Assembly: GCF_023953965.1 (NCBI RefSeq)
Contig: NZ_JAMLIX010000001.1
Coordinates: forward strand, 744,001 to 808,000
Length of the DNA: 64,000 bases
Source of the DNA: Bosea sp. (in: a-proteobacteria)
GTDB lineage: Bacteria; Pseudomonadota; Alphaproteobacteria; Rhizobiales; Beijerinckiaceae
Direction of reading: 5' to 3'
A model generated the notes under the pieces. It was not told where the DNA came from. It made no database searches and saw only the letters and a program-made list of their open reading frames with translations. The translations under genes were made by a program, and so were the position numbers. This document shows positions 18,018-27,511 of the stretch, piece by piece (positions within the stretch are counted from its first letter, which is position 1; each line of letters begins with the position of its first letter).

Positions 18018-18030
18018 GGCGCGCGAGCCT

Positions 18031-18729
18031 TCACCAGTCGACCGGCCGCTCCCCTTGCGCCTCGAGCCAGGCATTGGCCCGGCTGAACGGTTTCGAGCCG
18101 AAGAAGCCGCGCCGGGCCGAGAGCGGCGAGGGATGCGCGCTGGCGATCACCAGATGGCGGCTTTCATCGATCAGCGGCCGCTTCGCCTGCGCCGGCGCGC
18201 CCCAGAGCAGGAAGACGGCATGGGCCCGCTCGCGCGAGACCGCCGCGATCACCGCATCCGTCACCTTTCCCCAGCCGAGCGACAGATGCGAGCCGGCCTT
18301 GCTCGCCCCTTCCCGCACGGTCAGCGCCGTGTTGAGGAGCAGCACGCCCTGCTTCGCCCAGCCGGCCAGGTCGCCATCGGCCGGCGGCGCCTGGCCCAGA
18401 TCCGCCGTCCGCTCCTTGTAGATGTTGGTGAGCGAGCGCGGCAGCGGCGGCGGGCCGGCATAGGAGAAGGCGAGCCCGTTGGCGTGGCCCGGCGTCGGAT
18501 AGGGGTCCTGCCCCAGGACGACGACACGGACCGCGTCGAGCGGCGTCAGCGTGAGCGCCGCGAAGATGCGTTCGGGCGCCGGCGCCACGATATGCCCGGC
18601 CGCCCGCTCGGCATCGGCCGCCGCGCAGGCGCGGGCGGCCTCGGCGCCTTCGGCGAAGACCGGCAGATCGCGCCAGCCCGCGGCCGATGGGGAAGCAAGG
18701 AAGGCGGCGAGAGCGTTCCGGCAGGACAT
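18031..18729 (-). CDS. ung: Uracil-DNA glycosylase, family 1
   Basis: Base-excision repair enzyme removing uracil from DNA, 232 aa. Family 1 motifs are intact: water-activating GQDPYP (Asp75) followed by HANGLAFS, the uracil-binding LLNTALTV, and the leucine-loop HPSPLSARRGFFGS. The ATG at 18729 gives the usual family length. It converges on the IOR gene with a 13-bp gap. Confidence 0.95.
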   Translation of the reverse strand: MSCRNALAAFLASPSAAGWRDLPVFAEGAEAARACAAADAERAAGHIVAPAPERIFAALTLTPLDAVRVVVLGQDPYPTPGHANGLAFSYAGPPPLPRSLTNIYKERTADLGQAPPADGDLAGWAKQGVLLLNTALTVREGASKAGSHLSLGWGKVTDAVIAAVSRERAHAVFLLWGAPAQAKRPLIDESRHLVIASAHPSPLSARRGFFGSKPFSRANAWLEAQGERPVDW

Positions 18730-18774
18730 GGGCGGCGCGGTTTCCTGACGAGCGGGAGAGCGGACGCAAGGCTA

Positions 18775-18825
18775 GAGCATCGGATGCGAAAAGTGGAATC
18801 CACTTTTCGAAAAATTCCGATGCTC
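18775..18825. repeat. Intergenic palindromic repeat, family 2
   Basis: A nested hairpin: outer stem GAGCATCGGA/TCCGATGCTC and inner stem CGAAAAGTGG/CCACTTTTCG around a 3-base loop. The GAGCAT start and overall build match the element at 9239-9284. It lies upstream of ung and about 200 bp before hemH. Confidence 0.7.
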
Positions 18826-19023
18826 CGACAATGAGATAGATCACCGTTACCGCGTCCGGTAGGACGCGCGATGATCCAGCAGCATGCGCCGCGCGCTGGC
18901 CGGGCTCCCGCCCGAGCGGGCGCGCCGTTGCCGGCAGTGTCGCACCTCGCCTTTCGGAAAGCCTGAAGACTGGACGAAGCCGCGAACTCGTTTAAATCAC
19001 AGGCGCAAGGAGGGCTTCAGCCC

Positions 19024-20088
19024 ATGACTGCCGACATCGCCGCGGCGAAGGCCCTTAAGGCCGCTGCTCTGCCGCCGGACCACCCGCAAGCCAGATACGG
19101 CCGCATCGGCGTGCTGCTGATGAATCTCGGCACGCCGGAAGGCACCGGCTACCGGCCGATGCGCGCCTATCTCAAGGAGTTCCTGTCGGACCGGCGCGTC
19201 ATCGAGGAGCCGCGCTGGAAATGGTGGCCGATCCTCAACCTGATCGTGCTGACGACAAGGCCCGGCCGCAAAGGCAAGGATTATGCCTCGATCTGGAACA
19301 AGGAGCGCGACGAAAGCCCGCTCAAGACCATCACCCGCTCGCAGACCGATAAGCTCGCCGAGCGCCTGAAGCCGCTCACGGGCGAGCGCGTCGTCTTCGA
19401 CTGGGCGATGCGCTACGGCCTGCCCGATGTGAAGAGCCGGCTCAAGGCGCTGCTCGACCAGGGCTGCGACCGCATCCTGCTGGTGCCGCTCTATCCGCAA
19501 TATGCCGCACCGACCTCGGCCACGGCTTGCGACCAGGCGTTCCGCGCGCTGATGCAGATGCGCTGGCAGCCGACGGTGCGCGTCTGCCCGCCCTATCATG
19601 ATGACCCGGCCTATATCGGCGCGCTCGCCCGCTCGATGCGCGCTTCCCTCGCCAAGCTCGATTTCGAGCCCGAGGTGATCCTCTGCTCCTTCCACGGCAT
19701 GCCGAAGGCCTATTTGCTGAAGGGCGACCCCTATTACTGCCAATGCGTCAAGACATGGCGCCTGCTCAGGGCCGAGCTCGGCTTCTCGGAGGAGCGCTTC
19801 CCGCTGACCTTCCAGTCGCGCTTCGGGCCCGACGAATGGCTGCAGCCCTATACCGACGAGACGGTGAAGGCGCTGGCGCGCGCCGGCAGGAAGTCGATGG
19901 CGATCGTCGCGCCGGGCTTCTCGGCCGACTGCCTGGAGACGCTGGAGGAACTCGACGGCGAGAACCGCGAGATCTTCCTGCACAATGGCGGCGAGAAATT
20001 CGCCTATCTGCCCTGCCTCAACGATTCGCCCGAAGGCATCGACGTCATCGCCGCGGTGGTGCAGCGCGAGCTGATGGGCTGGCTCTGA
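19024..20088 (+). CDS. hemH: Ferrochelatase
   Basis: Inserts Fe2+ into protoporphyrin IX in the last step of haem synthesis; 354 aa. Family landmarks are GVLLMNLGTPEG near residue 35, VPLYPQYAAPTSAT in the centre, the catalytic-histidine region LCSFHGMPKAYL and the C-terminal VAPGFSADCLETLEEL. The start at 19024 follows AAGGAGGG. It stands alone, convergent with pyrE across a REP-like palindrome. The 190 bp upstream, beyond the family 2 repeat, shows no obvious iron-box. Confidence 0.97.
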   Translation: MTADIAAAKALKAAALPPDHPQARYGRIGVLLMNLGTPEGTGYRPMRAYLKEFLSDRRVIEEPRWKWWPILNLIVLTTRPGRKGKDYASIWNKERDESPLKTITRSQTDKLAERLKPLTGERVVFDWAMRYGLPDVKSRLKALLDQGCDRILLVPLYPQYAAPTSATACDQAFRALMQMRWQPTVRVCPPYHDDPAYIGALARSMRASLAKLDFEPEVILCSFHGMPKAYLLKGDPYYCQCVKTWRLLRAELGFSEERFPLTFQSRFGPDEWLQPYTDETVKALARAGRKSMAIVAPGFSADCLETLEELDGENREIFLHNGGEKFAYLPCLNDSPEGIDVIAAVVQRELMGWL

Positions 20089-20100
20089 GCGCGCCCACGT

Positions 20101-20142
20101 TGTCATTCCGGGGCGCGCCATAGGCGCGAACCCGGAATGACA
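20101..20142. repeat. REP-like intergenic palindrome, family 1
   Basis: Ends TGTCATTCCGGG and CCCGGAATGACA are perfect complements, with an inner GGCGCGCC...GGCGCG core. It lies between convergent hemH and pyrE and probably works as a two-way terminator. Same family as 25968-26006 and 46349-46390. Confidence 0.85.
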
Positions 20143-20165
20143 GGGGTAGGGCAAGGGGAGCCGGC

Positions 20166-20879
20166 TCAGGCCGGCTTCTTCTCCTCGCCGAAGGCCGAGA
20201 TGCCGCCATGCTTCGACGACCACGTCGCCGGGTCGTTCAGGAAGCTCTCGACCTCGGCCAGGATCTTGGGCTCGAAATGGCCGCTATCCCTGGCGACGGC
20301 GAGCACGTCCCACCAGGTGGTGAGATAGTGCAGGCTGACGCCGAGATCCGCCATCAGCTCCCGGCTTTTCGGGAAGATGTCGTAGTAGAACAGCACGAAG
20401 CAGTGCTGCACGTCGGCGCCGGCATTGCGCAGCGCCTCGGCGAAATTGACCTTGCTGCGGCCGTCGGTGGCGAGGTCCTCGACGAGCAGCGTGCGCGCGC
20501 CCTCGACGACCGAGCCCTCGATCTGGGCGTTGCGGCCAAAACCCTTCGGCTTCTTGCGCACATATTGCATCGGCAGCGCCAGGCGATCCGAGATCCAGGC
20601 GGCGAAGGGGATGCCGGCCGTCTCGCCGCCGGCGATGATGTCGAGCGATTCATAGCCGATGTCGCGCACGATCGTGGTGGCGGCGAAATCGATCAGCGTC
20701 GAGCGCAGGCGCGGGTAGGAGATGATCTTGCGGCAGTCGATATAGACCGGACTCGCCCAGCCCGAGGTGAAGAAGAAGGGCTTGTCGCTGTAGAAGTGCA
20801 CTGCCTTGATCTCGAGCAGCATCTTGGCCGCTTCGCGCGCGATCACGGCCCTGTCGGTGGGGGTGAACAGGTTGGACAT
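20166..20879 (-). CDS. pyrE: Orotate phosphoribosyltransferase
   Basis: Converts orotate and PRPP to OMP in pyrimidine synthesis; 237 aa, of the longer alphaproteobacterial type. Visible are FTSGWASPVYIDCRK near residue 37, IIAGGETAGIPFAAW (81-95), the PRPP-loop equivalent LLVEDLATDGRSK (131-143) and a C-terminal extension. The PRPP loop departs from the common VDDVITTG pattern, as in other long-form alphaproteobacterial enzymes. The start at 20879 (MSNLFTPTD) is preferred; the 34-residue upstream extension looks non-coding. Confidence 0.95.
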   Translation of the reverse strand: MSNLFTPTDRAVIAREAAKMLLEIKAVHFYSDKPFFFTSGWASPVYIDCRKIISYPRLRSTLIDFAATTIVRDIGYESLDIIAGGETAGIPFAAWISDRLALPMQYVRKKPKGFGRNAQIEGSVVEGARTLLVEDLATDGRSKVNFAEALRNAGADVQHCFVLFYYDIFPKSRELMADLGVSLHYLTTWWDVLAVARDSGHFEPKILAEVESFLNDPATWSSKHGGISAFGEEKKPA

Positions 20880-21140
20880 GGGCAGCGGTCTCTCCGGGCT
20901 GAGCGGCGCCGCTCGCCGGAAACGGCAAGGCGCGGCGATCTGGTCGAATTGGCAAACGGCCTCTTCTGATCGCGCGCGCACGGCAGGTCAATCCCTCCCC
21001 ACCGGAATTTCCACCGTCCCCCGCCGCGCCGGACCGGCCGGCATCCACAGGCTGAAGCGGTGCCGGCGGCCGCACGGTCTCGACAGCGGGCATGGCCCGG
21101 CGCATTGACATGCGGGGACAGGACAAGCGGGGCGGTTTCC

Positions 21141-22388
21141 ATGAGCGGGCAGCAGGCGGCATCATCGGCTGTGATCGGCGGCGCGGGCCCGGTCGAGGTG
21201 GACGACAAGGCCCGCAAGGCGCTGTGGGGCGCCGCGATCGGCTATGCGATGGACGGGTTCGACCTGCTCATCCTCGGCTTCATGCTCAGGGCGATCTCGG
21301 CCGATCTTGGGCTCAGCCAGGCACAGGCCGCCTCGCTCGTCACCGCGACGCTGGTCGGCGCCGTGCTCGGCGGCATCGGCTTCGGCATGCTCTCCGACCG
21401 GATCGGGCGCGTGCGCGTGCTGACCTGGACCATCGTCCTCTTCGCCGTCTTCACCGGCCTGTGCGCGCTGGCGCAGGGCTATTGGGACCTGCTTGTCTAC
21501 CGCACCATCGCCGGGCTCGGGCTCGGCGGCGAGTTCGGCATCGGCATGGCGCTGGTCGCCGAAGCCTGGCCGGCCTCGAAGCGGGCGCGCGCCTCCTCCT
21601 ATGTCGGGCTCGGCTGGCAGGTCGGCGTGCTCATGGCGGCGCTCGCCACGCCGCTCCTGCTGCCCTCGATCGGCTGGCGCGGCATGTTCGCCATCGGCAT
21701 CCTGCCGGCATTCGCCGCCTATTTCATCCGCCGCACGCTGCACGAGCCGGAGATCTTCGTCGCCCGCTCCAGGGACCAGCCGAAGCAATCGGCGCTGCAC
21801 CTGCTCGTCAAGGACCGCGAGACCGCGAGGCTCAGCCTGGGCATGGTCATCCTCTGCTCGGTCCAGAACTTCGGCTATTACGGCGTGATGATCTGGCTGC
21901 CGAACTACCTCGCCTCGCGGTTCGGCTTCGCGCTCACCCAGTCGGCGCTGTGGACGGCGGTGACGATCGGCGGCATGGCGCTCGGCATCTTCGCCTTCGG
22001 CCATATCGCCGACCGGATCGGGCGCCGCCCGGCCTTCTTCGGCTACATGCTCGGCGCCGCCGTGATGGTCGTGGTCTATTCGCGGCTGACCGACCCGATG
22101 CAGCTGCTCGTCGGCGGGGCCGTCATGGGCTTCTTCGTCAACGGCATGCTCGGCGGCTATGGCGCGCTGATCAGCGAATTGTTCCCGACGGTCGCGCGCG
22201 CCACAGCCCAGAACGTGCTGTTCAACATCGGGCGCGGCGTCGGCGGCTTCGGCCCGGTCGTCGTCGGCGCGATCGCGGCGGCCTACGGCTTCCAGACCGC
22301 CATCGCGCTGCTCGCCACGCTCTACGTCCTCGACATCCTGGCGATGTGGCTCCTCATCCCCGAAAAACGCGGCGCCGAACTGGAATGA
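21141..22388 (+). CDS. MFS transporter, organic acid/sugar type
   Basis: A 415-aa major facilitator with twelve predicted helices. The AIGYAMDGFDLLILGFML start matches the aromatic-acid/organic-acid branch (conserved D-G-F-D in helix 1). The loop 2-3 signature GMLSDRIGRVRV and its repeat GHIADRIGRRPAF are present. The start at 21141 (MSGQQAASS) follows a weak ribosome site. Its stop overlaps the next gene (ATGA). The substrate is unknown; carboxylates are likely from the helix-1 motif. Confidence 0.88.
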   Translation: MSGQQAASSAVIGGAGPVEVDDKARKALWGAAIGYAMDGFDLLILGFMLRAISADLGLSQAQAASLVTATLVGAVLGGIGFGMLSDRIGRVRVLTWTIVLFAVFTGLCALAQGYWDLLVYRTIAGLGLGGEFGIGMALVAEAWPASKRARASSYVGLGWQVGVLMAALATPLLLPSIGWRGMFAIGILPAFAAYFIRRTLHEPEIFVARSRDQPKQSALHLLVKDRETARLSLGMVILCSVQNFGYYGVMIWLPNYLASRFGFALTQSALWTAVTIGGMALGIFAFGHIADRIGRRPAFFGYMLGAAVMVVVYSRLTDPMQLLVGGAVMGFFVNGMLGGYGALISELFPTVARATAQNVLFNIGRGVGGFGPVVVGAIAAAYGFQTAIALLATLYVLDILAMWLLIPEKRGAELE

Positions 22389-22915
22389 AAGACGTCTCCC
22401 CCGTCACGCCCGACGCGCTCTGCGCCTATCTCGCCGAGCAGGGCCTCGCCTTCCACCGCACCGATCATCCGGCCGTGTTCACCGTCGCCGAGACGGCGCC
22501 GCACCGCGACGAGATGATCGGCCTCCACACCAAGAATCTGTTCCTGAAGGACAAGAAGGGGCGGTTCTTCCTGGTGTCGGCGCAGGCGCATGCGCCGATC
22601 GACCTCAAGCGCCTGCACGAGCGGATCGGCGCCAGCGGGCGGCTCTCCTTCGGCTCGGCCGAGCAACTGATGGAGAAGCTCGGCGTCACGCCGGGCTCCG
22701 TCACCGCCTTCGCCGTGATCAACGACCGCGCCGGCGAGGTGACCATGGTGCTGGACGCGGCGCTGACGACGGGCGAGGACGTCAATTTCCACCCGCTCAT
22801 CAACACGGCGACGCTGCGTATCGGCCGCGACGATTTCCTCGCCTTCCTGCGCCGCACCGGCCACGAGCCGCTGATCGTCGATTTGCCCGTCCCGCCCGAT
22901 GGACAGAACGCCTGA
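22385..22915 (+). CDS. YbaK/ProX-type aminoacyl-tRNA deacylase
   Basis: A 176-aa stand-alone YbaK-domain protein, of the prolyl-tRNA editing group that hydrolyses Ala-tRNA(Pro). Visible family features include FHRTDHPAVFTVAE near residue 23, HTKNLFLKDKKG with conserved lysines, and the ending FHPLINTATLRIG. The ATG lies inside the MFS stop codon, so it is translationally coupled to the transporter although a functional link is not obvious. Confidence 0.88.
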   Translation: MKDVSPVTPDALCAYLAEQGLAFHRTDHPAVFTVAETAPHRDEMIGLHTKNLFLKDKKGRFFLVSAQAHAPIDLKRLHERIGASGRLSFGSAEQLMEKLGVTPGSVTAFAVINDRAGEVTMVLDAALTTGEDVNFHPLINTATLRIGRDDFLAFLRRTGHEPLIVDLPVPPDGQNA

Positions 22916-22997
22916 AGCACCCCATCTATGAGGCGACCGCGCGGGCGGCCGAAACGGCGGCCTCGCGCCTCTTGCGACACATGACGAAGGACGACCC

Positions 22998-23897
22998 ATG
23001 CTGGTCAATGGCGCGGCGGCCGATCAACCCGGCCTGATCAAGGACACCACGACCCAGGGCTTCCGCGAGGATGTCATCGCCGAATCGATGAAGCAGCCGG
23101 TGCTGATCGATTTCTGGGCGCCCTGGTGCGGCCCGTGCAAGCAGCTCACCCCGGTCATTGAGAAGGTGGTCAAGGCGGCCGGCGGCAAGGTCAAGCTCGT
23201 CAAGATGAACATCGACGAGCATCCGCAGATCCCGGGCCAGCTCGGCATCCAGTCGATTCCCGCCGTCATCGCCTTCAAGCAGGGCCAGCCGGTCGACGGC
23301 TTCATGGGCGCCCAGCCGGAAAGCCAGATCAAGGCCTTCATCGAGCGGCTGGTCGGGCCGGTGGGCCCGGGCGCGGCAGACGAGCTGATCGAGGCCGCGG
23401 CGGCCGCCATCGCCGCCGGCGATCCCGCCGGGGCGAGCGAGCTCTATGCCGGCGCGCTCGAGATGGAGCCCGACAACCTCGCGGCAATCGCCGGGCTCGG
23501 GCGGCTGCATCTCGACACCGGCGATATCGAGGGCGCCAAGGGCATTCTGGGCATGGCGCCTGCGGACAAGGCCGCCGACCCAGCGATCGCCGCGCTGCGC
23601 GCCGCAATCGAGCTTGCCGAGCAGGCGGCCTCGCTCGGCGACACCGCCGAACTCGAAGCGAAGCTTTCGGCCAACCCCAAGGATCACCAGGCCCGCTTCG
23701 ACCTGGCGCTGGCGCTCAACGCCCGCGATCGGCGCGAGGAGGCGGTCGACCATCTGATCGCCATCATCAGGGCCGACAGGACATGGAACGAGGACGGGGC
23801 GCGCAAGCAGCTTCTCCAGTTCTTCGAAGCCTGGGGTCCGATGGACGAGGCGAGCGTCGCCGGGCGCCGCAAGCTTTCGACCCTGCTGTTCTCCTGA
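22998..23897 (+). CDS. Thioredoxin-TPR protein (CnoX/YbbN-like)
   Basis: A 299-aa protein with an N-terminal thioredoxin fold and a C-terminal TPR-like helical region (about residues 125-295). The active site WCGPC (43-47) is intact, unlike E. coli CnoX, which has SxxC, so real redox activity is likely. This architecture is the co-chaperone (chaperedoxin) type. The ATG at 22998 follows AAGGACGA. It is followed after 18 bp by a Lon-N-domain gene, suggesting a shared proteostasis theme. Confidence 0.92.
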   Translation: MLVNGAAADQPGLIKDTTTQGFREDVIAESMKQPVLIDFWAPWCGPCKQLTPVIEKVVKAAGGKVKLVKMNIDEHPQIPGQLGIQSIPAVIAFKQGQPVDGFMGAQPESQIKAFIERLVGPVGPGAADELIEAAAAAIAAGDPAGASELYAGALEMEPDNLAAIAGLGRLHLDTGDIEGAKGILGMAPADKAADPAIAALRAAIELAEQAASLGDTAELEAKLSANPKDHQARFDLALALNARDRREEAVDHLIAIIRADRTWNEDGARKQLLQFFEAWGPMDEASVAGRRKLSTLLFS

Positions 23898-23915
23898 CCG
23901 GGGAAAGGGGCGCGC

Positions 23916-24587
23916 ATGGGCATGAACGCCGTCTACGAGGGGGCCAAGGATTGCCCGGAGACGATCCCGCTCTTTCCCTTGGGCGGCGCGCTGCTCCTGC
24001 CGCGCGGCCAGATGCCGCTCAACATCTTCGAGCCGCGCTATCTCGCCATGATCGACGACGCGCTCAGGGGCGAACGCGTCATCGGCATCATCCAGCCCGA
24101 GCCGGAAACCGGCCGCCAGCCCGAGATCCCGCCGCTGCTCAAGGTCGGCTGCCTCGGCCGCATCACCCAGTTCGCCGAGACCGGCGACGGCCGCTACATC
24201 GTCACGCTGACCGGGATCAGCCGCTTCCGGCTGATCGACGAACTGTCCGTCGCCACGCCCTATCGGCAGGCTCGCGTCGGCTATGACGAATTCGCCGCCG
24301 ATTTCGTCGCCCGCACCGGCGAGGAGGAGGTCGACCGCAAGGGCCTGATCAAGGCGCTGCGCGATTTCGCCAAGGCGAACGACCTCAAGATCGACTGGAA
24401 GGGCGTCAACGAGGCGCCGAACGAGGCGCTGGTCAACGCGCTCTCGATGATGTGCCCGTTCGGGCCGCGCGAGAAGCAGGCGCTGCTGGAGGCGCGCACG
24501 CTGAAGGAGCGGGCCGAGGTTCTGATCGCGATCACCGAGATCGAGCTCGCCCGCGGCGGCGGCGACCCGGACACGACCTTGCAGTGA
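23916..24587 (+). CDS. Lon substrate-binding (LonN/PUA-like) domain protein
   Basis: A 223-aa protein consisting only of the Lon N-terminal domain (DUF/COG2802 type), without ATPase or protease. It begins around IPLFPLGGALLLPRGQMPLNIFEPRY (written in part: IPLFPLGGALLLP) and continues through GRITQFAETGDGRY and the helical C-terminus. It starts 18 bp after the thioredoxin-TPR gene and its stop overlaps the GTG of the next gene. Biochemical role is not established for the family. Confidence 0.92.
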   Translation: MGMNAVYEGAKDCPETIPLFPLGGALLLPRGQMPLNIFEPRYLAMIDDALRGERVIGIIQPEPETGRQPEIPPLLKVGCLGRITQFAETGDGRYIVTLTGISRFRLIDELSVATPYRQARVGYDEFAADFVARTGEEEVDRKGLIKALRDFAKANDLKIDWKGVNEAPNEALVNALSMMCPFGPREKQALLEARTLKERAEVLIAITEIELARGGGDPDTTLQ

Positions 24588-25957
24588 GCCCGCCCGCCGT
24601 CTGGCCGCCGCGGCGCGCCGTCACCGCCTGGCTGTTCTTCGACTGGGCGGCACAGCCCTTCTTCACGCTGATCACCACCTTCGTCTTCGCCCCCTTCTTC
24701 GCCTCGGCGCTGGCGGCGGACGCAGCCTCCGGTCAGGCGCTGTGGGGCTATGCCACCGGCTTCGCAGGCCTGTGCATCGCCCTGCTCTCGCCTTTGCTCG
24801 GCGGCATCGCCGACCGGACCGGGCCGCGCAAACCCTGGATCGCCGCCTTCGGCGGCCTGCTCGTCATCGGCTCGGGCGCGCTCTGGTTTGCCGTGCCCGG
24901 CTCCGCGGCGGCGGTGCCGATCGCGCTTGCCGGCTTCGTCATGGCCACGATCGGCGCCGAATTCGCCACCACCTTCAACAATGCGATGATGACGCGGCTG
25001 GTGCCACCGGAGCGGCTGGGCTGGCTTTCCGGCACGGGCTGGGCGGTCGGCTATCTCGGCGGGCTCATCTCGCTGGCGATCACGCTCGGCCTGCTCGCGG
25101 CCGATCCGCAGACGGGCAGGACGCTTGCCGGCATCGCGCCGATCCTCGGGCTCGACGCCGCAGCCCGCGAAGGCGACCGCTTCTCCGGCCCGCTGACGGC
25201 GCTGTGGTTTATCGTCTTCGTCGCGCCGATGTTCCTGCTCACGCCGGATTCCAGCCGCACGGGCCTCAGCCTCGCCGAGGCGGCCAGGGGCGGCGTCGGG
25301 CGGCTCAGGGACACGCTCACCGCGCTGCCGAGGCTGCCCTCGCTCGGGCGCTTCCTGCTCGCCAACATGATCTATCAGGATGCGCTGGTCGCGCTGTTCG
25401 CCTTCGGCGGAATCTATGCGGCCGGCGTCTTCGGCTGGCAGACCATCGAGCTCGGCATCTTCGGCATCCTGCTCACCGTCACCGGCACGCTGGGCGCCTG
25501 GGCCGGCGGCAAGCTCGACGATTGCGTCGGCGGCAAGCCGGTGGTGCTCGGCTCGATCGCCTGCCTCACCTTCGCCTGCCTCGGCATCCTCTCGCTCGGT
25601 GCCGATCGCGTCTTCTTCGTCATTCCCGCGACGCCGGCCGCGCCGGGCGACGGCCTCTTCGCCTCGCTGCCGGAGCGGATCTATCTGGGACTGGGCCTGC
25701 TGATCGGCCTCGTCGCCGGGCCGATGCAGGCGGCCTCGCGCAGCCTGATGGCGAGGCTCGCACCCGAAGGCCGCATCGGCGAGTTCTTCGGGCTGTTCGC
25801 GCTGTCGGGAAAGGTCACCTCCTTCATGGGGCCGACGCTGGTCGCGCTGGCGACGACGGTCTTCGCCAGCCAGCGCGCGGGGCTTGCCGTGCTGATCGCC
25901 TTCTTCCTGGCAGGCGCGTGGCTCCTGGCGGGCGTGAAGGTCCGGCGGGCCGGATGA
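24584..25957 (+). CDS. UMF1/Atg22-like MFS transporter
   Basis: A 457-aa membrane protein with about twelve helices. The first helix region AWLFFDWAAQPFFTLITTF is characteristic of the UMF1 (Vacuole effluxer Atg22-like) family, and GGIADRTGPRKPW is the MFS loop motif. A GTG overlapping the previous stop (GTGA) is taken as the start; the longer open frame upstream is a shadow of the Lon-domain gene. Members are linked to amino-acid or unknown efflux; the substrate here is unknown. It ends before a REP-like palindrome. Confidence 0.9.
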   Translation: MSPPAVWPPRRAVTAWLFFDWAAQPFFTLITTFVFAPFFASALAADAASGQALWGYATGFAGLCIALLSPLLGGIADRTGPRKPWIAAFGGLLVIGSGALWFAVPGSAAAVPIALAGFVMATIGAEFATTFNNAMMTRLVPPERLGWLSGTGWAVGYLGGLISLAITLGLLAADPQTGRTLAGIAPILGLDAAAREGDRFSGPLTALWFIVFVAPMFLLTPDSSRTGLSLAEAARGGVGRLRDTLTALPRLPSLGRFLLANMIYQDALVALFAFGGIYAAGVFGWQTIELGIFGILLTVTGTLGAWAGGKLDDCVGGKPVVLGSIACLTFACLGILSLGADRVFFVIPATPAAPGDGLFASLPERIYLGLGLLIGLVAGPMQAASRSLMARLAPEGRIGEFFGLFALSGKVTSFMGPTLVALATTVFASQRAGLAVLIAFFLAGAWLLAGVKVRRAG

Positions 25958-25967
25958 GCGAGCCCCC

Positions 25968-26006
25968 GTCATTCCGGGCGGCCCGAAGGGCCGAACCCGG
26001 AATGAC
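25968..26006. repeat. REP-like intergenic palindrome, family 1
   Basis: GTCATTCCGGG and CCCGGAATGAC form perfect outer arms around an inner GGCCC...GGGCC hairpin. It fills the gap between convergent UMF1 transporter and homospermidine synthase genes and is a likely two-way terminator. Confidence 0.85.
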
Positions 26007-26011
26007 TGTGG

Positions 26012-27448
26012 TCAGCGCACCAGGATGTTCTTGAACTGCCAGGGATCGCTTTCGTCGATCTCCTCCGGGAACAGCCCCGGGCGGCCGTCGAGCGGCGTCC
26101 AGTCGGTGTAGTAGCCCTTCACCGGGCCGAGATAGGGCCCCTGGATCTCGAGACAGCGGTTGTAATCGAGTTCCTCGACCTCGACGATGCCGGCGCGCGG
26201 GTTCTCCAGCGCCCAGACCATGCCGGCGAGCACGGAGGAGGTCACCTGCAGGCCGGTCGCGGTCTGGTAGGGGGCGAGCGCCCGCGCCTCCTCGATCGAG
26301 AGCTGCGAGCCGAACCAGTAGGCGCCCTTCTCATGGCCGTAGAGCAGCACGCCGAGCTCGTCGATGCCGTCGACGAGCTCGCCCTCCTCGAGGATGTGGT
26401 GCTCGCTCTGCGGGCGGCCGGCATTGCCGAACATCTCGTGCAGCGAAAGCACCGCGTCGTTCGGCGGATGATAAGCGTAGTGACAGGTCGGCCGGTAGAG
26501 CGCCTTTCCGCTCTCGTCGCGCACGGTGAAGTAGTCGGAGAGCGAGATCGATTCGTTGTGCGTCACCAGGAAGCCGTATTGCGGGCCCGGCGTCGGGCAC
26601 CAGCTCCTGACCTTGGTCTCGGCGCCGGCCTGCATCAGGTAGATCGCCGACTGGCAGCCGGTCTCGTAGCCATGGGCGTTCGGCGGCATCCATTTCTCAT
26701 GGGTCCCCCAGCCGAGCTCGGAGGGCTGCACCGCCTCGGCGATGAAGCCCTCGACCGACCAGGTGTTGACGAAGACGCCCGGCGGCTTGGGATTCTTCGA
26801 GCGCTGCGTGTCGCGCTCGGCGATATGGATGCCCTTGACGCCGACGCGCTGCATCAGCGCCGCCCATTCCTCGCGGGTCGCGGGCTCGGGCGCATTGAGG
26901 CGCATGTCGGCGGCGATGTTCATCAGCGCCCGCTTGGCCAGCGACGAGACCAGGCCGGGGTTGGCGCCGCAGCAGGAGACCGCCGTCGGCGTGCCGGCCG
27001 GGCGCGCCCGCTTGGCGGCGAGCGTCATCTCGCGCAGCGCATAGTTCGAGCGCTCGGCCGGCCCCTTGCTCTCGTCGAAATAGAAGCCGAGCCAGGGCTC
27101 ATTCACCGTGTCGATGTAAAGCGCGCCGAGGCTGGAGACGAACTCCATGATGTCGCGCGAGCCGGTGTCGCAGGAAAGGTTCACGCAAAAGCCCTGGCCG
27201 CCGCCGGCGGTCAGCAGCGGCTCCAGCATCGCCTTGTAGTTCGCGGGCGTCAGCGCCTCCTGGATGTAGCGGATGCCGCGCTCGTCGAGCAGGTGGCGGT
27301 TGGTATCGTCCGGAGAAATGACGACGAAGCGGCTCTTGTCGAACTTGAAGTGCCGTTCGAGCAGCGGCAGCGTACCGCGGCCGATCGAGCCGAAGCCGAT
27401 CATCACGACCGGACCGGTGATCTCGCCGTAGACGGGCCAATTCGTCAT
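26012..27448 (-). CDS. hss: Homospermidine synthase
   Basis: Makes sym-homospermidine from two putrescines (or putrescine and spermidine) using NAD+; 478 aa, full length for the bacterial enzyme. A Rossmann-type start, VVMIGFGSIGRGTLPLLERHF, and the later VNLSCDTGSRD, AVSCCGANPGLV and EKMPPNAHGY-type segments match this family. It is the last of three minus-strand genes (ornithine decarboxylase, GNAT, hss) forming a polyamine locus; putrescine from the decarboxylase is its substrate. A terminator separates it from the GNAT, so it has its own promoter in the 27449-27511 gap. Confidence 0.97.
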   Translation of the reverse strand: MTNWPVYGEITGPVVMIGFGSIGRGTLPLLERHFKFDKSRFVVISPDDTNRHLLDERGIRYIQEALTPANYKAMLEPLLTAGGGQGFCVNLSCDTGSRDIMEFVSSLGALYIDTVNEPWLGFYFDESKGPAERSNYALREMTLAAKRARPAGTPTAVSCCGANPGLVSSLAKRALMNIAADMRLNAPEPATREEWAALMQRVGVKGIHIAERDTQRSKNPKPPGVFVNTWSVEGFIAEAVQPSELGWGTHEKWMPPNAHGYETGCQSAIYLMQAGAETKVRSWCPTPGPQYGFLVTHNESISLSDYFTVRDESGKALYRPTCHYAYHPPNDAVLSLHEMFGNAGRPQSEHHILEEGELVDGIDELGVLLYGHEKGAYWFGSQLSIEEARALAPYQTATGLQVTSSVLAGMVWALENPRAGIVEVEELDYNRCLEIQGPYLGPVKGYYTDWTPLDGRPGLFPEEIDESDPWQFKNILVR

Positions 27449-27511
27449 TCTTCCAAACTCCTGGGTTCCTGGATCAAAAGGGGATCGAAAAGCTGGTATG
27501 GGCGCAAAATC

